35,568 bases of DNA from Candidatus Avelusimicrobium gallicola (GCA_020722185.1 DYLH01000014.1:1-35568); one strand, 5' to 3'. Numbered from the stretch's first letter, positions 8,764 through 18,848 are shown. Numbers and translations are program-made. The notes: generated from the letters alone by a model not told the origin.

Positions 8764-9896
8764 GACCTGAATAAATAAAGAAAATAACTGAGCGCTTTCA
8801 ACCCAAAAGCTCTTTGTTTACATTTTTCAATAGTTATGGGTTCGCAACTTTTCAAATCTCTTAAAAAAGCCTCTCTCATTTCTTTGCCTATTTTCTCGTC
8901 ATAAACATTGGCATTTAATTCAAGATTATAGTGCAGACTCCTGTGGTCTAAATTATGGCTACCGATAGAAACCCAAAATCCGTCTATTACAGCTGTTTTA
9001 GCGTGAAGTATTTTCCCTTTCCACTCATAGATCTGCACTCCGTTTTTTACAAGACCCGGGAAAAGAGCCCATGAAGCTATGCGAACATAGGGATGATCTG
9101 TCTTGCCAGGTGTTATTATTCTCACATCCACTCCACGACGAGCAGCCTGTATCAGTCGCCTATAGATTATTCTATCCGGCAAGAAATACGCATTTGTTAT
9201 GAATATTTCTTCCACCGCAGCATCTATAGCATATTTGTAATTTCTTCTTATTGAAAAATAATTTTTCAAACCAGAGCCTTTAAGAATGGACACTACAGAA
9301 TTAAAATCTGAGTTTTTTGGATTGCCTGGAAGTTGAGCTGTAATATTTTTAATTTTAGACCAGTTTTCCTCAAATACTTCAAATAGTCCAGAAACTGCGC
9401 TTCCTTCAATATACAATCCGCTATCCTTCCACTCCCTGCCGCCCATCGATAATGCGGCATAATCAAGGCTTATATTGAACCCTCCAAGACAAGCAGAAAA
9501 GCAATCCGCCGCCACTATTTTTCTGTGGTCTCTTCTAAAAAATTTTTTGAAATTATAGAATTTACTGCTTGGATTATATTCTGCTATTTCTACTCCATTT
9601 TTTATAAGATCAGTGAAAAATTCCTTATCAGAAAACCATGATCCTATTGAGTCATATATGACACGAATCCGAACACCCATACTCGCCTTTTTCTTTAAAA
9701 GCTCAGCCAATTTTTTCCCTATGGCGTCGTCGGCAAACTCATAGATCTCAATTATCAATGATTCCTTTGCGCTGTCCACAACATCAAAAAGTTTTTCAAA
9801 AAATTTTTTAGACTCCAAAAGGAGCTCTACTCTGTTTTGTCTGTAAACAGAATTTGTGTCAAGACAATATTTTTTCAGCCTATAATCCTCAGTCAT
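8754..9896 (-). CDS. Phospholipase D / cardiolipin synthase-like protein
   Basis: Two HKD motifs: DHRKIVAADCFSACLGGFN and LHAKTAVIDGFWVSIGSHNLDHRS. Confidence 0.92.
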   Translation of the reverse strand: MTEDYRLKKYCLDTNSVYRQNRVELLLESKKFFEKLFDVVDSAKESLIIEIYEFADDAIGKKLAELLKKKASMGVRIRVIYDSIGSWFSDKEFFTDLIKNGVEIAEYNPSSKFYNFKKFFRRDHRKIVAADCFSACLGGFNISLDYAALSMGGREWKDSGLYIEGSAVSGLFEVFEENWSKIKNITAQLPGNPKNSDFNSVVSILKGSGLKNYFSIRRNYKYAIDAAVEEIFITNAYFLPDRIIYRRLIQAARRGVDVRIITPGKTDHPYVRIASWALFPGLVKNGVQIYEWKGKILHAKTAVIDGFWVSIGSHNLDHRSLHYNLELNANVYDEKIGKEMREAFLRDLKSCEPITIEKCKQRAFGLKALSYFLYLFRSWL

Positions 9897-11335
9897 TTTT
9901 TTGAAACCAAAACATCTTTTTCTTTAATTTCTTCAAGCAAAACTCTTGCCTCATCAAAGCCCGGTTCTATCTTCGCCGCTTTCAATGCCTCTTCTCTGGC
10001 TTTCTCTTTTTCTCCCGCGAGAAAAAGATACCTTGAATATATAACAGGGAAATAAGGCGAATAAGGGAATTTTTTTTCAAATATCTCCGCTCCAGCAGAC
10101 ACCCTGAAAGGATTTTTTTTAGAATCTTCAATAATTTTAGCAGCCTCCTGTCTGGTATGCATTATATTCTCATTTTTATAAGTAATTCCAAACCAAGAGA
10201 CAATGAAAAAAAAGAAAAAAGAAAAATATTTATATATGTCAGAAACGGGAGCAGTATTTTGCTTTTTTTCAGAGAGTCCAATTAAAGCAAAAAATAAAAT
10301 CCACAAGAATGGCAGATAAAATATGACATCAAAAACAGCCTGAGCAAAAAGACTTAAGGCAAGAATCGAATAAATATTTTTTCCATCAAAATGTTTCAAT
10401 ACTGATCTATATAAAGCAAATAAAAAAACAAAAAGAGCCACAAACCCTGCGCCAGAAAGCAGCTGCAAAATTTCGCTGTGAGCATGCTCAGTGTAGTGCT
10501 CATAATAAAAAGATCCATCGAAATAAGGAAACTTAAAAATTTCAAATACAGATCCAAATGTCCCCATCCCGGACCCAAATATAGGAAAAGCCATAGCTGA
10601 TTTTAAGGCAGAAAACCATATCAAAGGACGAGCATAGCTTTTTACCTCATTAAATTTAAGCAAGTCATTTTTTAAAGCCATAAAAGCCATAATTCCAAGC
10701 AAAAATGAAATATATCTAATAGCATATCTTTTGCCTTTCAAATGCCATGAGCTGATAAATGTGCCCAAGAGAATGGAAAGGACAGCGCCTCTAGATTGAA
10801 GATATATAACACTTACAAAAAAGAAAATATAGCCTGCAGTCTCTCTGAATTTGTCAATAATTGAACTTGCTTCAAGGCTTCTATAATAAAAATAAATGCA
10901 ACATAAAGCCATTATGGCAGCCGTATAATTTTTATTTGCTCCTACAATTTTCCAACCTAAAAATTCCGGGTAAAATTTTGCCTGTATAATTATCAAAATC
11001 CCAAGAATAAATCCCAAAAAAGCAAGCGACACGGCAAAATGGTGTTTTAGGTTCTCAGAGCGTTTAAGGAAGTAAAGATAAACAAGATAAAAGATAAAAA
11101 ACTTAAAAGAATTAAAGAATGAAATAGATGGGTAAAGAGAAAAAAATGAGCAAATGGATAGCCAGAGAACAAAAGCAAGCCATGGGCCTAAGTCAAATTC
11201 AATTTTCTCGTATAGAAAATACAAAGAAAACAAAATGGCAAAAGAGAAAAAAAACACCTGATTGGCCAGACCAGAAAAAAGGGCAAGAAAAGGCAAAAGA
11301 AGCGCCGCATCCAAATTGTATTTTTTCAGTTCCAT
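9893..11335 (-). CDS. O-antigen ligase-family (Wzy_C-like) polytopic membrane protein with TPR-like C-terminus
   Basis: Multiple TM segments, GSGMGTFGSVF...EHAHSEILQLLSGAGFVALF ligase-type motif, TPR-like FLAGEKEKAREEALKAAKIEPGFDEARVLL. Confidence 0.85.
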   Translation of the reverse strand: MELKKYNLDAALLLPFLALFSGLANQVFFFSFAILFSLYFLYEKIEFDLGPWLAFVLWLSICSFFSLYPSISFFNSFKFFIFYLVYLYFLKRSENLKHHFAVSLAFLGFILGILIIIQAKFYPEFLGWKIVGANKNYTAAIMALCCIYFYYRSLEASSIIDKFRETAGYIFFFVSVIYLQSRGAVLSILLGTFISSWHLKGKRYAIRYISFLLGIMAFMALKNDLLKFNEVKSYARPLIWFSALKSAMAFPIFGSGMGTFGSVFEIFKFPYFDGSFYYEHYTEHAHSEILQLLSGAGFVALFVFLFALYRSVLKHFDGKNIYSILALSLFAQAVFDVIFYLPFLWILFFALIGLSEKKQNTAPVSDIYKYFSFFFFFIVSWFGITYKNENIMHTRQEAAKIIEDSKKNPFRVSAGAEIFEKKFPYSPYFPVIYSRYLFLAGEKEKAREEALKAAKIEPGFDEARVLLEEIKEKDVLVSKK

Positions 11336-12750
11336 TTCAAAAACTTTTTCTCTCTTTCTCTCAACTCCTCAAGCGCAGAATTTTCCCCCAAAAAGTAATA
11401 TATTTTTTCAAGCGCTATATAGTCGCTTATATTGTAGGGATTTACAAACAATTTTTTTTCAAAAGTTCTGGCACTTTCATATAGTATTTTTTTATCTTTC
11501 TTTTCTTTAGCCACAGCAAGCAGATTCTTTGCCTTAAAAGAAAGCAAATCATAATCTAATGGTTTTTTTTCAAGCATGAGTGAAATATTTTGAGAAAAAT
11601 TTTTATCTTTGACATATCCCAATATAAAATTTTCCTTTTTTACATTTTCCAAACCCCATTGTAAAAATACAATCAAAAAAGAAAAAGAGGCCACCCCGAA
11701 AAATTTTAAAAAACTAGCATTTACTTTAAATTCCTCATTTTTTAGAGAAAGGCCAAGTGAAAAACAAAATAGCCAAAATCCGTAAGGAGTTGAAAGCCCA
11801 AAATCAAAAAGGCCATGAGCCATAGCGGCAAACAAAGCATAGCGCAAAAAACCACTAGTTTTCTTTATGGCAATATATAGAAAGGCAAACCATAAAAAAG
11901 CAGAGAATATTCCATTTTCTAGAATAAATTCTAGATAGTAGTTATGCGCATAAATACTACCCAAGGATATTGGGCCTTTAAAAGCGCTTCCCGCAAAAGC
12001 AAAAGCTCCAGATCCCCAACCTAAAAAAGGTCTCTCAAAAATCATAAGCAAAGCAGCTCTCCACCAGTGTAATCTATCTTTAATCGAAGAAAGATCCATT
12101 GAAATAAAAGCGGCTACAAGCAAAACAATAGCAATCAATGAAAGAATAGGATTTTTTTTAAATTCCCTCTGAGCCTTCATATCAACAGAGTAAAGCAAAG
12201 AAGCAAAAAATATGGCGAGTATAGCTCCCGCAGATTTGGATACGAAAATCAGTATTAAAAATGAAAGAGCCAGATAATAATTCCCCCACTCCAGGCAAAG
12301 TCCTGCCGCAAGAATTGAATAAAAAGCCATCGTATTTGAATTTTTCAAAGTGGCATAGGGCTCTCCGTGGGAGAAAAGTTGGTAAAATCCAGATAGAAGC
12401 GAAATGAACAATACAAAGTAAATAATGCTCTTTCTTTTTTTCACCTCATCTTTCATTGAAGACACAGACCATATAAGCGAGAAACCACAAAATAAATTTA
12501 TCAACTCCCCCGTTAAAATATTTCTAATTGGAGAAAAGGCCCAGGCAAGAGCAGAAAGTAAAGCCGCCCCGGCAATCATACGCCCTTCAAATGGAATTTT
12601 AACAAAGCCTTTTTTTATTGCATTAGATAAAAAAATGAAAGAAAAAAGTCCCAATATGAGACCCTGAAAAAAAACTTGTATTTTAAAATTCCAGACATTG
12701 CCAAAAATGGCAGCTGAAAGAACTGAAATTAGTACAACAGCAGTCATCAA
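11326..12750 (-). CDS. O-antigen ligase-family (Wzy_C-like) polytopic membrane protein, tandem paralog
   Basis: Multiple TM segments, GWGSGAFAFAGSAF...YAHNYYLEFILENGIFSAFLWF ligase-type motif, helical-repeat-like C-terminus. Confidence 0.85.
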   Translation of the reverse strand: MMTAVVLISVLSAAIFGNVWNFKIQVFFQGLILGLFSFIFLSNAIKKGFVKIPFEGRMIAGAALLSALAWAFSPIRNILTGELINLFCGFSLIWSVSSMKDEVKKRKSIIYFVLFISLLSGFYQLFSHGEPYATLKNSNTMAFYSILAAGLCLEWGNYYLALSFLILIFVSKSAGAILAIFFASLLYSVDMKAQREFKKNPILSLIAIVLLVAAFISMDLSSIKDRLHWWRAALLMIFERPFLGWGSGAFAFAGSAFKGPISLGSIYAHNYYLEFILENGIFSAFLWFAFLYIAIKKTSGFLRYALFAAMAHGLFDFGLSTPYGFWLFCFSLGLSLKNEEFKVNASFLKFFGVASFSFLIVFLQWGLENVKKENFILGYVKDKNFSQNISLMLEKKPLDYDLLSFKAKNLLAVAKEKKDKKILYESARTFEKKLFVNPYNISDYIALEKIYYFLGENSALEELREREKKFLKWN

Positions 12751-14576
12751 GATTCTATTATTTTAGGAGTGACGAATATTAAAAGCTCCATTCTGCTGCG
12801 AGTGACACTCTTTTTCCTGAACAGATATCCTATTATTGGTATATCTCCAAGAAGAGGGACTTTAAAGACATAGTCGCTTTGAGTGTCATGTATAAGACCG
12901 CCTATGACAATGGTTTCTCCATCTTGAACTATAACATTCGTATCTGCGCTTCTTATATCTACACCAGGGGCGCCAGCAACAGGAGTTATTGTTGGAGATG
13001 GCTGACTCACTGATGGATTTACCTTAAGAGCTACTTTACCATCGCTTGTTATAGTAGGCGTCACTTTAAGTACTATTCCAGTTGTCAAGTAGACTACTTT
13101 TGTGGTAAGAACGGGAGGAGTTGAGCCTGTAGTCTCAGTGGTTGTATAGGGAATCTGTGTGGTTATATTGATATTGGCCTCTTTATTGTTTAAGGTAGCT
13201 ACTTTAGGATCTGAAAGGACCTTTGCCTTGCCTTTTTTGGCAGCGGCTGAGATAACAGAGTCAAACATAAAATTAGAAGTCACTCTCCCAAGTCTAAAAG
13301 CGCCATAAATTACATTAGCTGGCAGTGCTACACCAGTTCCTCCCGCGGATCCAGACAAATTTCCAAGAGTTCCGTTTATCGCAGTAGGGTCATATCCGGG
13401 AACTATACTTTTTTGATTGCCGTATTCTGAGGTTGGCCCTATGGCGCTGTTTATATCATTGGCGCCGATATAATTTCCTTTGGAATTTCCAGAAGCAGAC
13501 CACTGTATGCCCAGATTGAAGTCGCTGTCAAGCGCAACTTCAACAAGTTTTGCTTCAATAAGAACCTGTTTTGGCATTCTGTCAAGAGTTTTAATAATCC
13601 TATATGAGGCATCCAAACCTATAGGAGTATCTGTTATTATCAAGGCATTATTCGCCTCATCGGCATTGCATCTAGTTGTTGTCCTTCCTTCAGCTGAAGC
13701 TACAGCCTCTATTTGCGTTTTGATATCTGAAGCTCTTGTGTAATTTAGGAAAAAAACTCTGGTTTGAAGTATTGAATTTTTCTGCTCGTTTGAGAAAGTT
13801 CTTGGAGTAGCTATTCTAAGTATATTATCCCCTACCTGTTGCGCCGCTAATCCCTTTACATTCAGTATTGTTTTGAATGCTTCATCAAAGGGAACATCTT
13901 TAAGAGAAATCGTTATTGTTCCACTGACATCATCTGAGTAAATGATGTTTATTTTCGCTCTGGACGACATCATATTCAATACTTCCCTTATATCTGCTTC
14001 AGTGTAATCAATTGAAATATTGCTCCTAGGAAGAGAATCCATTATATTTCTGTAACCCTTTTGAGAAGAAACAGAAGAGGAAACTGGTTTATACTTAGGC
14101 AATTCATCTTTTAGCGCCTGATATCCCGACGGAGTCACAGCGTTTGGCGCTATTATGGGCAAATCCCCAGAAGGGGAATCTTTGACTGAGGAAACATCTC
14201 TTTTTCCAATAAAACTTATAGAAATTTCACTTGCCTTTTGGACTATGTCATAAATCGTTTTCTGAGTAAGCTCCACAACTACTCTAGCTACATCTGGATT
14301 TTTAGAGAGCTGACCGGTTCTAACCCTTTTTATGAAAGTCCCACTGCCAGGCAGATCCTGTATAGTTTTTACTCTGGCATTGTTTAAATCAAGAACAATC
14401 CTGTTTGGATTAGACAACTCCAAAACTTTATAAGAAGCCTTTCCATCAAGCTTCACATAAACAGAATCCGGTGAAACCCTTACCCCTTCAAGCGCAAGAG
14501 TTTCCCCTGCCGCAAGCATAAGTGGCTGAGGGACAAAAACAAAAAAAGAAAGCGCGCAGGCTATTATTTTTCTCAT
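12747..14576 (-). CDS. pilQ: Type IV pilus secretin PilQ (AMIN, STN/N-domain, secretin)
   Basis: AMIN-like N-terminus, SIDYTEADIREVLNMMSSRAKINIIYSDDVSGTITISLKDVPFDEAFKTIL, secretin signature VIVQDGETIVIGGLIHDTQSDYVFKVPLLGDIPIIGYLFRKKSVTRSRMELLIFVTPKII. Start at 14576 (aaggag upstream); longer ORF from 14591. Confidence 0.95.
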   Translation of the reverse strand: MRKIIACALSFFVFVPQPLMLAAGETLALEGVRVSPDSVYVKLDGKASYKVLELSNPNRIVLDLNNARVKTIQDLPGSGTFIKRVRTGQLSKNPDVARVVVELTQKTIYDIVQKASEISISFIGKRDVSSVKDSPSGDLPIIAPNAVTPSGYQALKDELPKYKPVSSSVSSQKGYRNIMDSLPRSNISIDYTEADIREVLNMMSSRAKINIIYSDDVSGTITISLKDVPFDEAFKTILNVKGLAAQQVGDNILRIATPRTFSNEQKNSILQTRVFFLNYTRASDIKTQIEAVASAEGRTTTRCNADEANNALIITDTPIGLDASYRIIKTLDRMPKQVLIEAKLVEVALDSDFNLGIQWSASGNSKGNYIGANDINSAIGPTSEYGNQKSIVPGYDPTAINGTLGNLSGSAGGTGVALPANVIYGAFRLGRVTSNFMFDSVISAAAKKGKAKVLSDPKVATLNNKEANINITTQIPYTTTETTGSTPPVLTTKVVYLTTGIVLKVTPTITSDGKVALKVNPSVSQPSPTITPVAGAPGVDIRSADTNVIVQDGETIVIGGLIHDTQSDYVFKVPLLGDIPIIGYLFRKKSVTRSRMELLIFVTPKIIES

Positions 14577-14587
14577 AATATTCTCCT

Positions 14588-15070
14588 TCATTTTTCCATA
14601 AAAATCTTTTGAGATTTAGCGTTTGGATCAATGATCGTTATCTCTTTTAGTTTTATAAAGCATTTCCAGCCTTGAATAGGCTTTCTCTTTGTATTGTAAA
14701 GTTTGCCGCCATTACAGACAAACACTTCTCCGCTTTTGTTTTTAAGCAATGCTTCTTTGTTTCCATAAAATTCCATTATTCCCAAAACTGAAAAATCCAT
14801 GTATGTGGTTGTGGAAATACTTACTTGAGCAGATTCCAATTTTTCATCATAATTTGTCAGAGAGTCAGTCCTTGATATATAAACATATGATTTTATAAAT
14901 GGATCCCTATTTTTTTTAGGCGCATATATATCGCCAATATCTTTTGAAGAAGTGGATATCGAGACATTGGGCACAATATCGGCAGAAAAAGAAATAGATG
15001 CTAAGGACAGGATAAAAAACAAAAAAATAAAATGAAGGGTATTGTTTTTTTTATTCATCTCATCCACCAT
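14588..15070 (-). CDS. pilP: PilP-like pilus assembly lipoprotein/periplasmic protein
   Basis: Position between pilO and pilQ; RDPFIKSYVY...FSVLGIMEFYGNKEALLKNKSGEVFVCNGG resembles PilP; alternative start 15058. Confidence 0.8.
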   Translation of the reverse strand: MVDEMNKKNNTLHFIFLFFILSLASISFSADIVPNVSISTSSKDIGDIYAPKKNRDPFIKSYVYISRTDSLTNYDEKLESAQVSISTTTYMDFSVLGIMEFYGNKEALLKNKSGEVFVCNGGKLYNTKRKPIQGWKCFIKLKEITIIDPNAKSQKIFMEK

Positions 15071-15605
15071 ATTGATATGCCGAAAGAGTAAATGTTACAC
15101 TGCATGAATCGCCAGACGCATCAAGCTGCGAAATGACAAGATCTTCAACATTTAATATTCTTTCCTCAAGTCCTACAGAAGCAAAAAAACGACCGATATC
15201 GTGGTACTTACCCTTTACAGACATTGAGTAATTGACCTTAGTAAAATATTGATCTCTAGATGTAGACGCAGGATTGAAACTCATTATCTTAACATGATTT
15301 TTATCGCTGAGCTTTTTAATAGTCTTTATCAGATCTGGAAGCTTTTTATCATGAGGCAATTTTTTTTCAGCTTCTGATTTTTGAATTTTCAGCTCTTCCA
15401 GTTTTTTCTGAAGATTATTGAACTGGGCCTTTATCTGTTTTGCGTTGGATATATCTTGCTCCAGCTTTTCCAATTTAATGGTATTTTCACTTATTTTTTT
15501 TGAATATGGCATCCAGAAATAAGAGACATAAGCATAAATAAAAAGCCCGCCAAAAAGAACTCCAGCTATTATTTTTCCCAAAGTATCTTTATCCAGTTCC
15601 TTCAT
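15060..15605 (-). CDS. pilO: Type IV pilus assembly protein PilO
   Basis: Single N-terminal TM, coiled coil, C-terminal NYSMSVKGKYHDIGRFFASVGLEERILNVEDLVIS. Confidence 0.9.
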   Translation of the reverse strand: MKELDKDTLGKIIAGVLFGGLFIYAYVSYFWMPYSKKISENTIKLEKLEQDISNAKQIKAQFNNLQKKLEELKIQKSEAEKKLPHDKKLPDLIKTIKKLSDKNHVKIMSFNPASTSRDQYFTKVNYSMSVKGKYHDIGRFFASVGLEERILNVEDLVISQLDASGDSCSVTFTLSAYQYGG

Positions 15606-15606
15606 A

Positions 15607-16158
15607 TCATTTATAAATATAAGAAAATCCTATAGGCAGAGAGTATATATTTGTCTCCTCGCCTTCAGATACACTTATATTTCCCACATTTATATTCTGC
15701 ATTCTCTCATTTTTTTCAAGAAAAGAAATCCACCATGCTATATCATATAGAGAGTTTGAAAAAAGGTTTGTATTAACTTGAAGGCTCTCACCTGAGCCCT
15801 TAGTTTCTATTCCTGTAAACCACATAGTATCTGGCAAATTGTTGTTCACATCCTGCATAAAAGCAACATAGATATATCTTCCTTTGGTTATTTTGTCTAT
15901 GGCAGATATATAATTGTTTATCTCGTTTATTTGACTTTTTATCTCTTCCGCTTTTTTCACATCCTCTTTCAGACTATTGTATTCAAGCATCTTGCTTGAG
16001 AGTTCTATTTCTATAGCCATAGCCTTTGTAAAAAGCCAAACAGAAAGGGAGAGAACAATTATAAATGCCGCAATGCCTGCAAGAATAATCTTAGCTATGA
16101 GAATTGACCTCTCCAACTTATCAAGATATTCTTTTGGTGTGAGGTTTATTTTTATCAT
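15607..16158 (-). CDS. pilN: Type IV pilus assembly protein PilN
   Basis: MIKINLTPKEYLDKLERS N-terminus, single TM, coiled coil; start at 16158 overlaps pilM stop by 4 nt. Confidence 0.9.
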   Translation of the reverse strand: MIKINLTPKEYLDKLERSILIAKIILAGIAAFIIVLSLSVWLFTKAMAIEIELSSKMLEYNSLKEDVKKAEEIKSQINEINNYISAIDKITKGRYIYVAFMQDVNNNLPDTMWFTGIETKGSGESLQVNTNLFSNSLYDIAWWISFLEKNERMQNINVGNISVSEGEETNIYSLPIGFSYIYK

Positions 16159-17315
16159 TGCCAATCCCTCAGCTCTCTCAAAGCTAGTCCGCAAGCAACA
16201 GCCATAGATGGCAATATATCAGCGGGCATATTCTTTGGCATTTCAGACAACATCGAAAATGGATTTAAAACTTCAACTGGAATATGAAATTCTCCAGAAA
16301 AATATGCGCTAATCCCGGGCATAGCGGCCAAACCTCCAGATATGTATATCCTTGAGAGGCTTGTATCAATACCCTGAGATAAATAAAAGTCTATAGAACG
16401 AGAAATCTCTAAACCCATATCCTTAAAAATCGAAAAAGAGGCACTGGATGATATTATGAGCTGTCTGTCATAGTTTTTTATAGCTTCCAGTTTTTCTTCT
16501 TCGCTTACCAAAAGTCTTATGGCCTTCTTAAACTCCTGAACCTGCTCTACGGGGACTGAAAGAGACTTAGCTATTGCTCTATCCAGAGAAGAACCTGAGA
16601 TAAATATATCTCTGACAACTTTGGAATAAGGGGTGAATTCAGCATTTTTATCAACCGGCATATCTGGTAAGTTCAATGCCCCGCTGTGAATAACAGAAAG
16701 GTTGGTCACCTTGTTTCCCATATTGACAAGCAAAACAGATTTTCCTTTTTCAGCAGATGGCAATTTTGAATAAAGATTTTCAAGAGCAAAAGAATCCACA
16801 TCTATTATAACCGGATCTAGTCCCGCGCCAGTTATTATGTCTATCTTTTCATTTACGGCTTCTTGCTTGGCAGCAGCTATAACAACTTCCATTTTTTGCT
16901 GGCCTTCTTCTTGAACATTGTCGTTTAGTATGTAGTATGACAAATAGACATCGTTTATATCAAATGGGATGAAAGGCTCAGCCTCCACTCTAATTGCCAA
17001 ATCAAGTTCTTTCTTAGTCATTTTAGGCAATTTCACATATCTGACTATCACAGAATTCCCTGAAACGGAAGTGGCGACGTATTTCGTCTGTATCCCCATT
17101 TTTTTAAAAAAAAGAGAGATTTCACCTGATATTATCGCTTTTTTTTCTTCCGGCTGAGCATTGGCTGGCACATTGAAAGGGATATGTCCCCAAACCTTCA
17201 GTTTTCTTATATTCTTTTCATTGGAGAAAAGAACCACTTTAACAGATGAAGATCCTATATCCAGGCCAACTATATCTCTTTTTTTGGAAAACGAACTCAA
17301 TACTTTATTCAGCAT
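16155..17315 (-). CDS. pilM: Type IV pilus assembly ATPase-fold protein PilM
   Basis: VGLDIGSSSVKVVLF, VRVEAEPFIPFDINDVYLSYYIL, YISGGLAAMPGISAYF: actin-like PilM family. Confidence 0.95.
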   Translation of the reverse strand: MLNKVLSSFSKKRDIVGLDIGSSSVKVVLFSNEKNIRKLKVWGHIPFNVPANAQPEEKKAIISGEISLFFKKMGIQTKYVATSVSGNSVIVRYVKLPKMTKKELDLAIRVEAEPFIPFDINDVYLSYYILNDNVQEEGQQKMEVVIAAAKQEAVNEKIDIITGAGLDPVIIDVDSFALENLYSKLPSAEKGKSVLLVNMGNKVTNLSVIHSGALNLPDMPVDKNAEFTPYSKVVRDIFISGSSLDRAIAKSLSVPVEQVQEFKKAIRLLVSEEEKLEAIKNYDRQLIISSSASFSIFKDMGLEISRSIDFYLSQGIDTSLSRIYISGGLAAMPGISAYFSGEFHIPVEVLNPFSMLSEMPKNMPADILPSMAVACGLALRELRDWQ

Positions 17316-17389
17316 TGTAAAATTTTACCTCAAACTCCTTACAAACATATTAAATAATTATTAAACATAAATAAGCGAGTATTTTCAAG

Positions 17390-17881
17390 CTAAATCTTTA
17401 TCGCCCCAATTATTTCAACTATTCTGGTCCCTATTCTGTTTCTGTGTGTATAGAAATAAAATCCGACAACGCCAGCAAACCACAGAACTATACCTGTAAA
17501 GAAAAGTTTATAAGAAAGCAAAAAATAATCGTTGAAAAAAACTGAGACAAAAGGCAAGAAGGCATAGTATGAAAAAATCGAAAGCAAAAAATACAATGCC
17601 GCTCTATATGGCTTGCCTAAATCAGGCAACCATGAAGCTATAGACTCTATTTCTATAGAAGAATCAACAGCATACTCAATAATAGCCACCACGGCAACAA
17701 AGCAAAGCAAAACTGAGATAAACTGTGAAAGATCCACAGATCCCCAAAAAGAAAGCTCTTTCAAAAAAGGAACCATATTGAGTATTTTATCGGCAACAAA
17801 CAAGATAAAAAGAAAAAAAAGCAAAGAAACAGACTTAAGTGAGTATTTTTTTAAGGCTTGAGAATCGCTATTGCTTTCCAT
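17390..17881 (-). CDS. Hypothetical small polytopic membrane protein
   Basis: ORF with about four hydrophobic segments; no recognisable family. Confidence 0.65.
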   Translation of the reverse strand: MESNSDSQALKKYSLKSVSLLFFLFILFVADKILNMVPFLKELSFWGSVDLSQFISVLLCFVAVVAIIEYAVDSSIEIESIASWLPDLGKPYRAALYFLLSIFSYYAFLPFVSVFFNDYFLLSYKLFFTGIVLWFAGVVGFYFYTHRNRIGTRIVEIIGAIKI

Positions 17882-17959
17882 ACCATTTATATATTAGAAT
17901 TATATCAAACAAGTAGGCAATTTGCGCTTTGCTTTTACTTTTTGCTTTTAGGAGATTCT

Positions 17960-18136
17960 ATGATAGTTGAAAAAACTGAATATAAAGGTCAGCCGGTTCT
18001 CATTCTAAAAAGAAATGAAAACGACAGATATCCGTTCTCATTTGGACTTGGGAAAGCTAGAATGATACTGGAATCTATAGACGATATAAAAAAATTCGTC
18101 GAAGAAAACGACAATAAAGAAGACAAAAAAGACTAA
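17960..18136 (+). CDS. 58-aa conserved-looking small protein
   Basis: ggag SD then ATG at 17960; MIVEKTEYKGQPVLILKRNENDRYPFSFGLGKARMILESIDDIKKFVEEN; stop abuts ubiE start (taaatg). Confidence 0.75.
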   Translation: MIVEKTEYKGQPVLILKRNENDRYPFSFGLGKARMILESIDDIKKFVEENDNKEDKKD

Positions 18137-18841
18137 ATGCACCAGTCTCACAAAGCTGTAAGCTCTCTCTACGACAGCATCTACGGCCACTATGAGATAA
18201 TCAATTCCGTTTTGACTTTGGGATTTGATTTATATTGGCGAGCCCGCGCCGCTGGACTAATAAAAAAAGAAATAAATAGCGAACCTTTGGAAATACTGGA
18301 CATATGCTGTGGAACTGGAGACTTTACGGTATCTCTTCACAATGTTTTTGGGGAAAAATCATCATACAAAGGCTGTGATCTAAACGAAAAAATGCTTGGG
18401 AAAGCCAAAAAGCGCGCCCCATGGGCATCTTTTTCCCTGAGTGATTGTTCAAATATGCCATTTGAGGACTCATCATTTGACATCGTCGCAATTTCTTTTG
18501 CCACAAGAAATATATTTGTCAACGAAAATGATTTTAAAGCTACTATGAAAGAAGTTTTAAGAGTTATGAAAAAAGGGGGGGTATTTGCCTGTCTTGAAAC
18601 AACTGTACCAGAATCTCAAATAATAAAAAAAACTATGTTCTTTTTTGTCAAATCAACAATAAAATTTTTAAACCTTATAAACCCAGACTCATCATTACCA
18701 TATACCTTTCTTATGAAAACAATAATTAATTTTAAGACGGCCAAAGAACTTTCTAAAATTTTTTACTCATGCGGTTTTTCCAAAGTTTCACACAGAATTC
18801 TCTCTCCCGGCGCAGTGGCTCTACACTTGTGCGAAAAATAA
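18137..18841 (+). CDS. ubiE: UbiE/MenG-type quinone C-methyltransferase
   Basis: SAM motif ILDICCGTGDFTVSL, FDIVAISFATRN, EVLRVMKKGGVFACLETTVPES. Confidence 0.9.
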   Translation: MHQSHKAVSSLYDSIYGHYEIINSVLTLGFDLYWRARAAGLIKKEINSEPLEILDICCGTGDFTVSLHNVFGEKSSYKGCDLNEKMLGKAKKRAPWASFSLSDCSNMPFEDSSFDIVAISFATRNIFVNENDFKATMKEVLRVMKKGGVFACLETTVPESQIIKKTMFFFVKSTIKFLNLINPDSSLPYTFLMKTIINFKTAKELSKIFYSCGFSKVSHRILSPGAVALHLCEK

Positions 18842-18848
18842 ATTGCTT

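Noticed and set aside
11128-11510. Plus-strand Lys/Phe-rich ORFs (118 and 82 aa)
   Set aside because: Opposite to the ends of two overlapping membrane-protein genes; low-complexity composition, no SD or domain.
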